Positions 1 through 6,887 of a stretch of 51,055 nucleotides of DNA are shown here, piece after piece. A model generated the notes under the pieces. The model was given only the letters and a program-made list of their open reading frames with translations. It had not been told where the DNA came from and ran no database searches. Where the stretch lies: positions 1 through 51,055 of the forward strand of contig JAJQIH010000038.1 of NCBI GenBank assembly GCA_021199305.1. The letters run 5' to 3'. The position numbers and the translations under genes were made by a program. The DNA comes from Ruminococcus sp. (lineage in GTDB: Bacteria > Bacillota > Clostridia > Oscillospirales > Ruminococcaceae). Position 1 is the stretch's first letter, and every line of letters begins with the position of its first letter.

Positions 1-332
1 TCTTTCCTCTCCATATTAAATATGGTAATCCCCGCCATTCGACAAAGATTAAAATGCAAAGGGGCGGCAAGCGTTTTATTTCCAGCGACTGGGTCGCTGG
101 AAATTTCAATCCTCAATAACCGACACCGTTGGCGGAGGTTATTGAAACCTTTTGGATAAGGGCGGTGCGGGCGGGGGTTTTAAACGGTCACGGTTATTAC
201 GAGATACATCATCTGCTAACAACAAGAACACACGGCTATGCAAATACATAGTGGTGTATGCGTCATCTTCTTTAACCTCATATATTCCATATCAGTTAAT
301 TTAACAGCCAGGCGTGTATATTTTTGTGTGGG
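1..332. other. Gene-free left edge with double-hairpin repeat
   Basis: No supportable ORF was found. The stretch holds one copy of a double-hairpin repeat (described separately, 61-178) and, to its right, about 150 bases of unassigned sequence. Confidence 0.6.
61..178 (-). repeat. Double-hairpin dispersed repeat, copy 1
   Basis: It contains a perfect 11-bp stem (78-88 with 94-104, reading ATTTCCAGCGA and its complement), a second stem CAATAACC/GGTTATTG (114-121 with 137-144), and then a GGGCGGTGCGGGCGGG tract. Read on the minus strand, the order (GC-rich tract, AAAAGGTT, hairpin, hairpin with CAGCGA stem) matches 38553-38646. The loops and parts of the stems differ between copies while pairing is kept. 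Confidence 0.65.
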
Positions 333-770
333 TTAAAAGAATATAGCTGTTACCACACCTGCTCCTATCAATATACCTGCAGAAGCTAATATACTGCCCT
401 CTTCCAAATAATATAGCGAAGCATACCAACTAAGTGTTGTTGCAACAATCCAAAGAAGACCTCCCCCTATAAGCGTGAGTAGAAAGTCAAATGTTCCTTC
501 CAAAGATGCGGTAGTAGCAGTTGCTTGCAACTCTGAGAAAAATTCACACGAACAAATTACTGCAATAATTGCTCCAACAATTGATAAAGCTCCTCCTACT
601 ACTCCTTCTTCTTTCACAGACGTTACTATGACAAAAATAAATATGATTGCAAGTATTATGCCCAAAATCGTTATGATTGTCGCTATATTTTCAACAACCC
701 ATACGATACCTCCCAAAAAGAGAAATAGCAGCACTAATATGATTGGTCCTAGCGGAAAAATTAAAATCAT
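333..770 (-). CDS. Small polytopic membrane protein of unknown function
   Basis: A 145-residue, very hydrophobic protein with four or five predicted membrane segments (roughly residues 4-25, 30-50, 60-75, 95-115 and 125-143) separated by short loops. I recognise no family motif. Two in-frame ATGs occur nine bases apart (779 and 770). The GGAG ribosome site directly abuts the first and lies nine bases before the second, so 770 is preferred. The gene follows another minus-strand membrane-protein gene (926-1246), with a weak hairpin near 857-886 between them. Expression of both from the promoter at 1276-1304 is possible. Confidence 0.6.
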   Translation of the reverse strand: MILIFPLGPIILVLLFLFLGGIVWVVENIATIITILGIILAIIFIFVIVTSVKEEGVVGGALSIVGAIIAVICSCEFFSELQATATTASLEGTFDFLLTLIGGGLLWIVATTLSWYASLYYLEEGSILASAGILIGAGVVTAIFF

Positions 771-925
771 GGGTATCATCTCCTGATTTTTACATAGTTG
801 TTTATCGTTAATAGCTAATACTGGAAAAATGTAAAAATATAAATTCTATAACAAAAGCGACGAAAACTCCTATGCTTTCGTCACTTTCGCCCTGGCAACG
901 GGATTCCAATAACTCCCTAATTACT

Positions 926-1246
926 CTAACCGCGTATTTTATCAGAGATTGTTTTTCCTAAAGAGAATGGTGCAACAAAAAGCCCTATTACAACCGCCAA
1001 GACAAACTTAATCGCAAAATAGAATAACCAGCCTACCCAAGACATCCATAAAAACATTGCCGGTTGTATAGCATTAAGAACGCGCCAACCGAAAAATGCA
1101 CACACTATTGCTAGTACAGCTGTTATTTCAGGAATCTCAGCAGCAGCACCACATAAAACTAGTCCCCAGATTATTACGGCAAATATTATTGTAATTACTA
1201 CCCTTCCACCTGTGCCTTTAAAAAAGCTTTGCTGATTCGGATCCAC
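926..1246 (-). CDS. Small membrane protein of unknown function
   Basis: 106 residues, with about three predicted membrane segments: roughly residues 15-35, 35-55 and 65-92, the last rich in Phe, Val and Leu. The short N-terminus is polar and the C-terminus basic. The frame opens at GTG 1255, but that codon overlaps the GGGAGG ribosome site. The GTG at 1246 lies eight bases after it and is the likely start. A near-consensus promoter (TTGCAA-17-TATAAT) lies just upstream. No homologue is recognised. The divergently placed neighbour encodes a ribbon-helix-helix protein that could regulate it; this is inference from position only. Confidence 0.6.
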   Translation of the reverse strand: MDPNQQSFFKGTGGRVVITIIFAVIIWGLVLCGAAAEIPEITAVLAIVCAFFGWRVLNAIQPAMFLWMSWVGWLFYFAIKFVLAVVIGLFVAPFSLGKTISDKIRG

Positions 1247-1275
1247 AAAAAACACCTCCCTTCTACATTTTCTAT

Positions 1276-1304
1276 ATTATAGCATATTGCATTCATTTTT
1301 GCAA
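1276..1304 (-). promoter_or_regulatory. Promoter for the 926-1246 gene
   Basis: On the minus strand it reads TTGCAA (1304-1299), a 17-base spacer, and TATAAT (1281-1276) preceded by TGC, an extended -10. It lies about 30 bases before the start codon. Confidence 0.75.
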
Positions 1305-1374
1305 GTATATTTTTCCTATTATTATACTGCTGATTTGCAATATTTTTCTCGGTGTATAAATAACTACGAATAAA

Positions 1375-1383
1375 TGCTATAAT
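1375..1383 (+). promoter_or_regulatory. Extended -10 promoter for the RHH gene
   Basis: TGCTATAAT is an extended -10 element without a clear -35. It faces the ribbon-helix-helix gene, divergent from the promoter at 1276-1304. Confidence 0.5.
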
Positions 1384-1451
1384 TGTGGTGTAGCCATTGT
1401 TTTTAAATGTTTTAAATCAGGAGGAATGCTCTAAAACGAGCAGAAAACAGT

Positions 1452-1628
1452 ATGTTTGAAATAAAGAAAATACAGTCTTTTAACAAGACAATCAGAATGC
1501 CCGAAGACCTAATAGCTAAGCTTGAAAATCTTGCTAACAAGAACGATATAAGCTTTAATCAGCTTGTAGTTCAATGCTGCGAATATGCCTTGGAGAATCT
1601 AGGAGAAGACCAAAAAAACAAGAAATAA
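1452..1628 (+). CDS. Ribbon-helix-helix (Arc/MetJ-type) small DNA-binding protein
   Basis: 58 residues. The pattern KTIRMPEDLIAKLENLA followed by a second helix (residues about 36-50) fits the ribbon-helix-helix fold: a beta strand around residues 11-15 and two amphipathic helices. Such proteins act as dimeric repressors or partition and antitoxin regulators. No toxin partner is adjacent. Oddly, the only strong Shine-Dalgarno (AGGAGG, 1419-1424) is 27 bases before this ATG and abuts a two-codon ORF (ATG CTC TAA, 1426-1434). Translation may therefore be weak or regulated, or the start may be non-standard. Confidence 0.65.
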   Translation: MFEIKKIQSFNKTIRMPEDLIAKLENLANKNDISFNQLVVQCCEYALENLGEDQKNKK

Positions 1629-1771
1629 ATCACTAATTAAACGAATATCACGGAACCGTAATATTATTGACTGCTAAACCTTTGCCTGCATTATTTTTGC
1701 AGTATGTTTCAATGATGATTTGAAAAAATGCACAAATTTATTTATAGGCGAAAGACACATCTACGCCACTA

Positions 1772-1798
1772 AGCCGCATAGCAATACGCTGTGCGGCT
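1772..1798. terminator. Hairpin downstream of RHH gene and of 44-codon ORF
   Basis: AGCCGCA pairs with TGCGGCT, and an inner AGC pairs with GCT. The following T-run is short on the plus strand, so it is a weak terminator candidate. It could serve both converging genes. Confidence 0.45.
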
Positions 1799-1823
1799 GT
1801 TTATCAATCCTTTTGTAGCACAA

Positions 1824-1958
1824 TCACTCGTCAACTATTTCTCCTCCGTTGTCAGCTAAGAGAGAATGAATATTTATTCCCGCATATAGATACCCACCCG
1901 TATTTTTGTAAAATGCAATATCCTCAATAGGTGCAGGCTCATCTTCAACACCATCCAT
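1824..1958 (-). CDS. Possible 44-residue acidic small protein
   Basis: An ATG ORF of 44 codons, preceded by a GAGGGGGG purine tract nine bases upstream. The product is acidic, with a central FYKNTGGYLYAGINIHSLL segment and an acidic C-terminus. No family is recognised. It may be a real small protein or the leftover end of a larger decayed gene. It is divergent from the greA promoter. Confidence 0.35.
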   Translation of the reverse strand: MDGVEDEPAPIEDIAFYKNTGGYLYAGINIHSLLADNGGEIVDE

Positions 1959-1978
1959 TAACAACCCCCCTCAAAATA

Positions 1979-2007
1979 TTGACATCTCGCCAAATTTACT
2001 ATATAAT
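1979..2007 (+). promoter_or_regulatory. Consensus promoter for greA-lysS
   Basis: A perfect TTGACA (1979-1984), a 17-base spacer and a perfect TATAAT (2002-2007). It implies a leader of about 200 bases before greA. Confidence 0.85.
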
Positions 2008-2210
2008 GTAAGTTGAATATTTTTCGGCTGCGGTCTGCTATCACAGTACCGTTGAATATTTTTCAGGCGATGGGTTTTTGTTTCCTGCGTGGTAGGGGTT
2101 TGGCGGAAACAAAAAAATTCACAAATGAAAATGGCAAAAATACGCACGCCCTTTAAAGCGGCAGCGTTCAACCGAAAATCTATAATATAATAATGTAAGG
2201 AGAAATTAAA

Positions 2211-2678
2211 ATGGCGCAAAATGTTCATGTTTCAAAGGAAGGCTACAAAAAGCTTGAGGAAGAATTAAATTATCTCGTTTCGGTAAGAAGAAGCGAGGTT
2301 GCTGAGCAGCTAAAAGAAGCCAGAAGCTACGGCGATCTGTCAGAAAACGCAGAGTACGACGAGGCTAAAAATGCTCAGGCGCTTCTTGAAGCAAGAATCA
2401 ACGAGCTTGAAATGCAGATTTCAAACGCTATTATTGTAGAGGCTGCAAACGCAGACGAAATTTCTATCGGCTCAAAAATCAAGCTTTTGGATCTCGAAAC
2501 CAACGAAATTGAGGAGCTTGAAATTGTCGGCTCAACAGAATCAGATCCGGACAACGGAAGAATTTCAGACGAATCTCCTATCGGCAAGGCAGTATTAAAG
2601 AAAAAGCTTGGCGATACGGTTGAGGTTCAGGCACCTATCGGCGTTTTAAAGTTTGAGGTTGTTGAAATTTCGGAATAG
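2211..2678 (+). CDS. greA: Transcription elongation factor GreA
   Basis: 155 residues, the usual GreA length. The N-terminal coiled-coil (residues about 8-75) carries the acidic tip sequence ARSYGDLSENAEYDEAK, whose D and E residues enter the RNA polymerase secondary channel and stimulate cleavage of backtracked RNA. The C-terminal FKBP-like domain ends with SPIGKAVLKKKLGDTVEV. The start has an AAGGAG site eight bases upstream. It lies 17 bases before lysS on the same strand, a common clostridial pairing, so the two are probably cotranscribed. Confidence 0.95.
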   Translation: MAQNVHVSKEGYKKLEEELNYLVSVRRSEVAEQLKEARSYGDLSENAEYDEAKNAQALLEARINELEMQISNAIIVEAANADEISIGSKIKLLDLETNEIEELEIVGSTESDPDNGRISDESPIGKAVLKKKLGDTVEVQAPIGVLKFEVVEISE

Positions 2679-2695
2679 TTAGGAGCAAAAAAAGG

Positions 2696-4267
2696 ATGAC
2701 AGAGAATATCGAAAACACAAATGAGGAGCTTTCTCAGGAAGAGGTCGGAAGCTTAAGACAGATAAGAATCGACAAATTAACCGAGCTTCAATCAAACGGC
2801 AAGGATCCGTTTAAGATTACAAAGTACGACGTTGACGCAAGCGCATCAGAGCTTAAAAGCCGCTACGAGCAGGACGAAGCCAAAGCAAAGGAGCTTTCCG
2901 GCGACGACGAGCAAAAGCTCAAGGAAGAGCTTGACAAGCTAAAGGAGAAGAAAATTTCCTTCGCCGGAAGAATTATAAGCTGGCGGGATATGGGAAAAGC
3001 AAACTTCATCGACGTTCAGGACCGCTCGGACAGAATGCAGGTTTATGTCAGAATGAACGACATTGGCGAGGAGCAGTTCGCCGAGTTTAAAAAGTGGGAT
3101 ATAGGAGATATTGTCGGAATCAGGGGCTTTGTTTTCAGAACTCGCCGTGGCGAAATTTCGGTTCACGCAGAGGAAATTACCCTGCTCTCAAAGTCGCTTT
3201 TGCCGCTTCCTGAAAAGTGGCACGGTTTAAAGGACAGAGATCAGCGCTACCGCCAGAGATACACAGACCTTATCTGCAACCCTGACGTTCGCCAGACATT
3301 CATCAAGCGTTCGCAGATTATAGCTTCTATACGCCGTTATCTTGACGAAAAGGGCTTTATGGAGGTTGAAACGCCAATGCTCGTTTCAAACGCGGGCGGC
3401 GCAGCGGCAAGACCTTTTGAAACCCATTACAACGCTCTCGACGAGGACGTAAAGCTCAGAATTTCTCTTGAGCTTTACTTAAAGCGCCTTATTGTCGGCG
3501 GTCTGGAGCGAGTATACGAGATTGGTAGAGTTTTCAGAAACGAGGGCGTTGACACAAGGCACAACCCTGAGTTTACGCTGATGGAACTTTATCAGGCCTA
3601 CACCGACTATCACGGAATGATGGAGCTTACCGAAGACCTCTACCGCCACGTTGCAAACGAGGTTCTTGGCACGACAAAATTTGTCTACGGCGAACACGAA
3701 ATCGACTTCGGCAAGCCGTTTGAAAGAATGACTATGGTTGATGCAGTTAAAAAGTATTCGGGCGTTGACTTTACAACAGTTGAAACTCTCGAACAAGCGA
3801 GAGCGCTTGCTGACGAGCATAACATAGAATACAATCAAAATCACAAGAAGGGCGATATTTTAAACCTCTTCTTTGAGGAATACGTCGAGGAGCATCTGGT
3901 TCAGCCGACGTTCATTATGGACCACCCGGTTGAAATCTCGCCGCTTACAAAGAAAAAGCCTGACAATCCGGACTACGTCGAGCGATTCGAGCTTTTCATC
4001 AACGGCTGGGAAATGTGCAACGCTTACTCTGAGCTTAACGACCCTGTCGATCAGCGTGAACGCTTTGCCGCTCAGGAGGAAATGTTCAACCAGGGCAACG
4101 AGGAAGCTAACCACACAGACGAGGACTTCCTTCGTGCGCTTGAAATCGGTATGCCGCCTACAGGTGGTATCGGCTACGGTATAGACAGGCTTGTTATGCT
4201 TCTTACAAATTCCGGCTCAATCCGAGACGTTTTACTCTTCCCGACGATGAAGACGCTGGAGAAGTAA
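2696..4267 (+). CDS. lysS: Lysyl-tRNA synthetase, class II
   Basis: 523 residues, somewhat longer than the usual ~495 owing to an acidic/lysine-rich N-terminal segment (residues about 50-80). The OB-fold anticodon domain follows (about 83-180). The class II catalytic core shows motif 2 around FRNEGVDTRHNPEFTLME (about 280) and motif 3 around GIGYGIDRLVML (about 497). It charges tRNA-Lys in the cytoplasm. An AGGAG site precedes the ATG, and the gene ends in a strong hairpin terminator. Confidence 0.95.
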   Translation: MTENIENTNEELSQEEVGSLRQIRIDKLTELQSNGKDPFKITKYDVDASASELKSRYEQDEAKAKELSGDDEQKLKEELDKLKEKKISFAGRIISWRDMGKANFIDVQDRSDRMQVYVRMNDIGEEQFAEFKKWDIGDIVGIRGFVFRTRRGEISVHAEEITLLSKSLLPLPEKWHGLKDRDQRYRQRYTDLICNPDVRQTFIKRSQIIASIRRYLDEKGFMEVETPMLVSNAGGAAARPFETHYNALDEDVKLRISLELYLKRLIVGGLERVYEIGRVFRNEGVDTRHNPEFTLMELYQAYTDYHGMMELTEDLYRHVANEVLGTTKFVYGEHEIDFGKPFERMTMVDAVKKYSGVDFTTVETLEQARALADEHNIEYNQNHKKGDILNLFFEEYVEEHLVQPTFIMDHPVEISPLTKKKPDNPDYVERFELFINGWEMCNAYSELNDPVDQRERFAAQEEMFNQGNEEANHTDEDFLRALEIGMPPTGGIGYGIDRLVMLLTNSGSIRDVLLFPTMKTLEK

Positions 4268-4298
4268 AAAAACCTCCGCCAATGGCGGAGGTTTTTTT
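4266..4298. terminator. Terminator after lysS
   Basis: AAAAACCTCCGCC and its complement flank a three-base loop (AAT), followed by a T-run on the plus strand and symmetrical As on the other side. Confidence 0.9.
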
Positions 4299-4432
4299 AA
4301 ATCAGCACGCGGTAAAAGGTTTTCATCAGATAGCGGCAATAGCGGTTCGTTGCCGGTATGTCCTGATTAAGCGTCTGGCTTCCGTAGTTGTTCTATTCCA
4401 GTTTGGTTCTCAGCTTTTCCAAAACGCAAACG

Positions 4433-4460
4433 GCATCCGGCTTTTTTGTCGGATGTTTTT
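4433..4460 (+). terminator. Hairpin-T-run upstream of GNAT gene
   Basis: CATCCG pairs with CGGATG across a T-rich loop, followed by six Ts. It would insulate the acetyltransferase gene from upstream transcription. Confidence 0.55.
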
Positions 4461-4491
4461 TGCTGTATGGGTAGAAAAGTTCATAAAGATA

Positions 4492-4500
4492 TGGTATAAT
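4492..4500 (+). promoter_or_regulatory. Extended -10 promoter for GNAT gene
   Basis: TGGTATAAT is an extended -10 about 43 bases before the start. No good -35 is visible. Confidence 0.5.
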
Positions 4501-4542
4501 AAGACGGAAAGACAAATCGGAAGTTACGGAGGAATAGTATAT

Positions 4543-5007
4543 ATGGATATAAAATTGGCAGTTATTTCAAATCTCAATACAGTAATGAATATTACCCATG
4601 AAACAATCATGGAAATATATCCGCATTACTATCCGGCAGGAGCAGTCAAATTTTTCCTTCAGCATCATAATGTTTCTAATATAACGGATGATATAAAATC
4701 AGGACGTGTATTTATTGGATACGATGAAACGGGAAATGCTATAGGTACTGTTACAATAAAAGAAAACGAAATATGTAGGTTGTTTGTTTTACCTATATAT
4801 CAAGGCAAGGGGTATGGAACAAAGTTAATTGATTTTGCTGAAAAAACAATTTTTGATATTTATAATAAAATCATATTGGATGCTTCGCTACCTGCGAAAC
4901 AAATATATTTAAAAAAGCAATATAGCGCAACGGAGTATCATATTATTGAAGCAGAAAACGGTGATAAGTTGTGCTATGATGTGATGCAAAAGAAATCTAT
5001 AGTATAG
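4543..5007 (+). CDS. GNAT-family N-acetyltransferase
   Basis: 154 residues. The GNAT core includes RLFVLPIYQGKGYGTKLI (residues about 84-101), the acetyl-CoA pyrophosphate-binding loop (Q/R-x-x-G-x-G/A type, here QGKGYG). The substrate is unknown. The frame is open further upstream, but GGAGG at 4528-4532 ten bases before ATG 4543 fixes the start. The gene is more AT-rich than greA/lysS and forms, with the next two genes, an accessory block between housekeeping genes. Confidence 0.8.
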   Translation: MDIKLAVISNLNTVMNITHETIMEIYPHYYPAGAVKFFLQHHNVSNITDDIKSGRVFIGYDETGNAIGTVTIKENEICRLFVLPIYQGKGYGTKLIDFAEKTIFDIYNKIILDASLPAKQIYLKKQYSATEYHIIEAENGDKLCYDVMQKKSIV

Positions 5008-5075
5008 CGCTGCGATAAATTTCAGTTTGTCGAAATGCTAAAGATAGCAAAAATTAATATAGGAGGAATTTTAAA

Positions 5076-5651
5076 ATGAGAAAAAATATTAAAACAACAG
5101 AGGCAATATTTCCAATGCCGGTATTGATGGTAGCAACATTTAATGATGATGGCAGTGTGGATGTTATGAATGCGGCATGGGGAACTATGCTTTCAAGAAA
5201 TCAGGTTGCATTAAACTTAACAAAGACACATAAAACTGTCCAAAACATTATGAAAAGGAAAGCATTTACAGTTAGTATTGCAGACAGCAGGCATTTAGTT
5301 GAAGCTGATTATTTTGGTGTTGTATCCGCAAATAATACCCCAAACAAATTTGAAAAAAGCGGTTTAACTTGGACAAAATCAGAAAATGTAGATGCACCGA
5401 TAATTAACGAATTTCCATTATGCATGGAGTGTGAATTTGTTGAGTATCAAGACGATGAAACAGGTTTAGGTGTCATAGGAAAAGTTATTAATACATCAGC
5501 GGATGAAAATGTAATGGATGAAGATAAGGTAGATATTTCAAAGGTATCTGCAATCGCATTTGACCCATATACACATGGATATTATGAAGTAACAAAAAGA
5601 GTCGGAGAAGCATTTAGTGATGGACTAAAACTAAAGGCTGAGGTTGATTAA
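5076..5651 (+). CDS. Flavin reductase-like domain protein
   Basis: 191 residues. It matches the FMN-binding flavin reductase-like fold: N-terminal FPMPVLMVATFNDDGSVDVM, then NAAWGTMLSRNQVAL and a central TFKP/CME-like segment, LCMECEFVEYQDDE. Members bind FMN; many are NAD(P)H:FMN oxidoreductases or flavoredoxins. AGGAGG precedes the ATG. It is AT-rich like the upstream GNAT gene and is followed by a strong terminator. The precise substrate cannot be told from sequence. Confidence 0.8.
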   Translation: MRKNIKTTEAIFPMPVLMVATFNDDGSVDVMNAAWGTMLSRNQVALNLTKTHKTVQNIMKRKAFTVSIADSRHLVEADYFGVVSANNTPNKFEKSGLTWTKSENVDAPIINEFPLCMECEFVEYQDDETGLGVIGKVINTSADENVMDEDKVDISKVSAIAFDPYTHGYYEVTKRVGEAFSDGLKLKAEVD

Positions 5652-5671
5652 TTATAATCCAGTTTATGCTA

Positions 5672-5735
5672 ACCGCACACATACCCCCTAACGATGAATA
5701 CACGGTATCGTTATGAGGGGTGTGCATTTTTGCAC
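5672..5735 (+). terminator. Long hairpin terminator after flavin reductase
   Basis: GCACACATACCCCCTAACGAT pairs imperfectly with ATCGTTATGAGGGGTGTGC across an ~11-base loop, followed by ATTTTTG. Confidence 0.85.
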
Positions 5736-5766
5736 ACGGGTGCGGGTGCATCGTTAAGGGTTTCGG

Positions 5767-6450
5767 ATGGCTTTGTTATGTTGTATCAAATTAGATACGG
5801 CAACAGACCTCGGTACGGGAACGGGAGTTTTGCCGAGAAATATGTATAAATACGGAGCGAAATTTGTTGGCGCAGATATATCCGAAAACCAGATTGAAAC
5901 GGCGCGCCGTCTGTCAAGCGGAATGGACATACAATATATTACGGCTGCGGCAGAGGAGGTCGATTTCCCAGACGCAAGCTTTGATATAGTTACCGCGTGT
6001 CAATGCTTTATGTATTTTAATAAGGATACTGCGCTGCCCCAAATACACCGCCTGTTAAGGGGCGGCGGACATTTTTGTATAATGTTCATGTGTTATCTTC
6101 CCCTCGAAAGTGAAATTGCGCGAAAAAGCGAGGAGCTTATTTTAAAATACAATCCCGTTTGGAACGGGGCAAATTATGCGCCCGATAAGAGCAAGACTGA
6201 AAATCGCATAACGCCCGATTGGTGCAAGGGAATGTTTGAAACGGAGAAATATACCGCATTTGGTGTAAATGTAAGCTTTACTCGTGAAAGCTGGAACGGT
6301 CGTATGAAAACCTGTCGCGGAGTGGGAGCATCGCTTGATGATAAGGACATTGACGCATGGGAATGCGAGCATATTGCATTCCTCGATACAATGCCGGAGC
6401 GATTCGATATTCCGCATTGGGTTACGATGCTGAATTTGAAAAAAATTTGA
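5767..6450 (+). pseudogene. SAM-dependent methyltransferase, apparently N-terminally truncated
   Basis: A 227-residue frame with class I methyltransferase motifs. Motif I DLGTGTGVLPRN starts at residue 14, and motif II (VGADISENQIETAR) and a motif-IV-like FDIVTACQCFMYF follow. Family members normally have 30-45 residues before motif I, forming the substrate lid. Here the first dozen residues look unrelated, an in-frame stop (TAA 5755-5757) blocks any extension, and the frame begins just after a terminator. I infer 5-prime loss by rearrangement, though expression from a weak AAGGG site cannot be excluded. Confidence 0.6.
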
Positions 6451-6724
6451 GGTGACGATATGCGAAAGTTGTTGAGGGGCATCTTTGCGAAATAAATTCC
6501 GAAAATCGCATCCGCAAAACCGACACCACTACCGATTTTTAATTTCCTGCAATTCTATATAGAATCCAAAACTATATAGTGTTGCAGAAAAAGGCGTTTC
6601 CAAAGAGGGCAAGCCCCTTTGGTCGGGGTCCTTCATTAGGGGCGAACAGCGCTCCATTGTTGCTATCTTCAGCAAATCCTCTTCCCCGTTGGGGAGGGGG
6701 ATTTTTCTATTTTAATTTATCTCC

Positions 6725-6752
6725 TTATTTTCCCCGCCATTTGTGCTACAAT
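6725..6752 (+). promoter_or_regulatory. Upstream duplicate of the murC promoter
   Basis: An extended -10 (TGCTACAAT) within a 28-base block that matches 25 of 28 positions of the murC-proximal block 93 bases downstream. A terminator follows only ~11 bases later. Confidence 0.5.
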
Positions 6753-6762
6753 CATTCATCAG

Positions 6763-6794
6763 GTATTCTCCGCCAGCGGCGGGGAATACTTTTT
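6763..6794 (+). terminator. Terminator between duplicated promoters
   Basis: GTATTCTCCGCC pairs with GGCGGGGAATAC across loop AGC, followed by five Ts. Confidence 0.75.
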
Positions 6795-6817
6795 CTTATT
6801 TTCTTCAATTTAGCACT

Positions 6818-6845
6818 TTATTTTTCCAGCCATTTGTGGTACAAT
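6818..6845 (+). promoter_or_regulatory. murC-lexA promoter
   Basis: An extended -10 (TGGTACAAT, ending 6845) about 43 bases before the murC start. No strong -35 is visible. Confidence 0.6.
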
Positions 6846-6887
6846 GATAAAAAGAACATACTTTCTATTGAGAGGTAGGTTGGGAAC

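Larger units (their letters stand above)
1629..2210. other. Gap between RHH gene and greA
   Basis: It contains a hairpin (1772-1798), a 44-codon minus-strand ORF (1824-1958), the consensus greA promoter (1979-2007) and a greA leader of about 200 bases. The leader holds a 14-base direct repeat, GTTGAATATTTTTC, at 2012-2025 and 2051-2064. Confidence 0.6.
6451..6887. other. Hairpin-rich gap upstream of murC
   Basis: It has an 11-codon reading frame with its own SD (6460-6495 region), a long imperfect hairpin (6547-6588, CTGCAATTCTATATAG with CTATATAGTGTTGCAG), a CCAAAG/CTTTGG hairpin near 6600, a GC-rich hairpin near 6680, and two near-identical promoters flanking a terminator (6725-6845). No credible protein-coding gene is seen. 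Confidence 0.6.

Noticed and set aside
4300-4430. Minus-strand frame remnant (ending in RYLMKTFYRVL) between lysS and the GNAT gene
   Set aside because: It has an in-frame stop, no start or SD, and no recognised family. It might be a decayed gene end but cannot be supported.
6850-6866. GAACATACTTTC near the murC start as a SOS box
   Set aside because: Only one half-site matches the GAAC-N4-GTTC pattern.
6579-6878. 99-codon plus-strand frame in the gap before murC
   Set aside because: Its translation is made of hairpin repeats and promoter sequence, with no SD.
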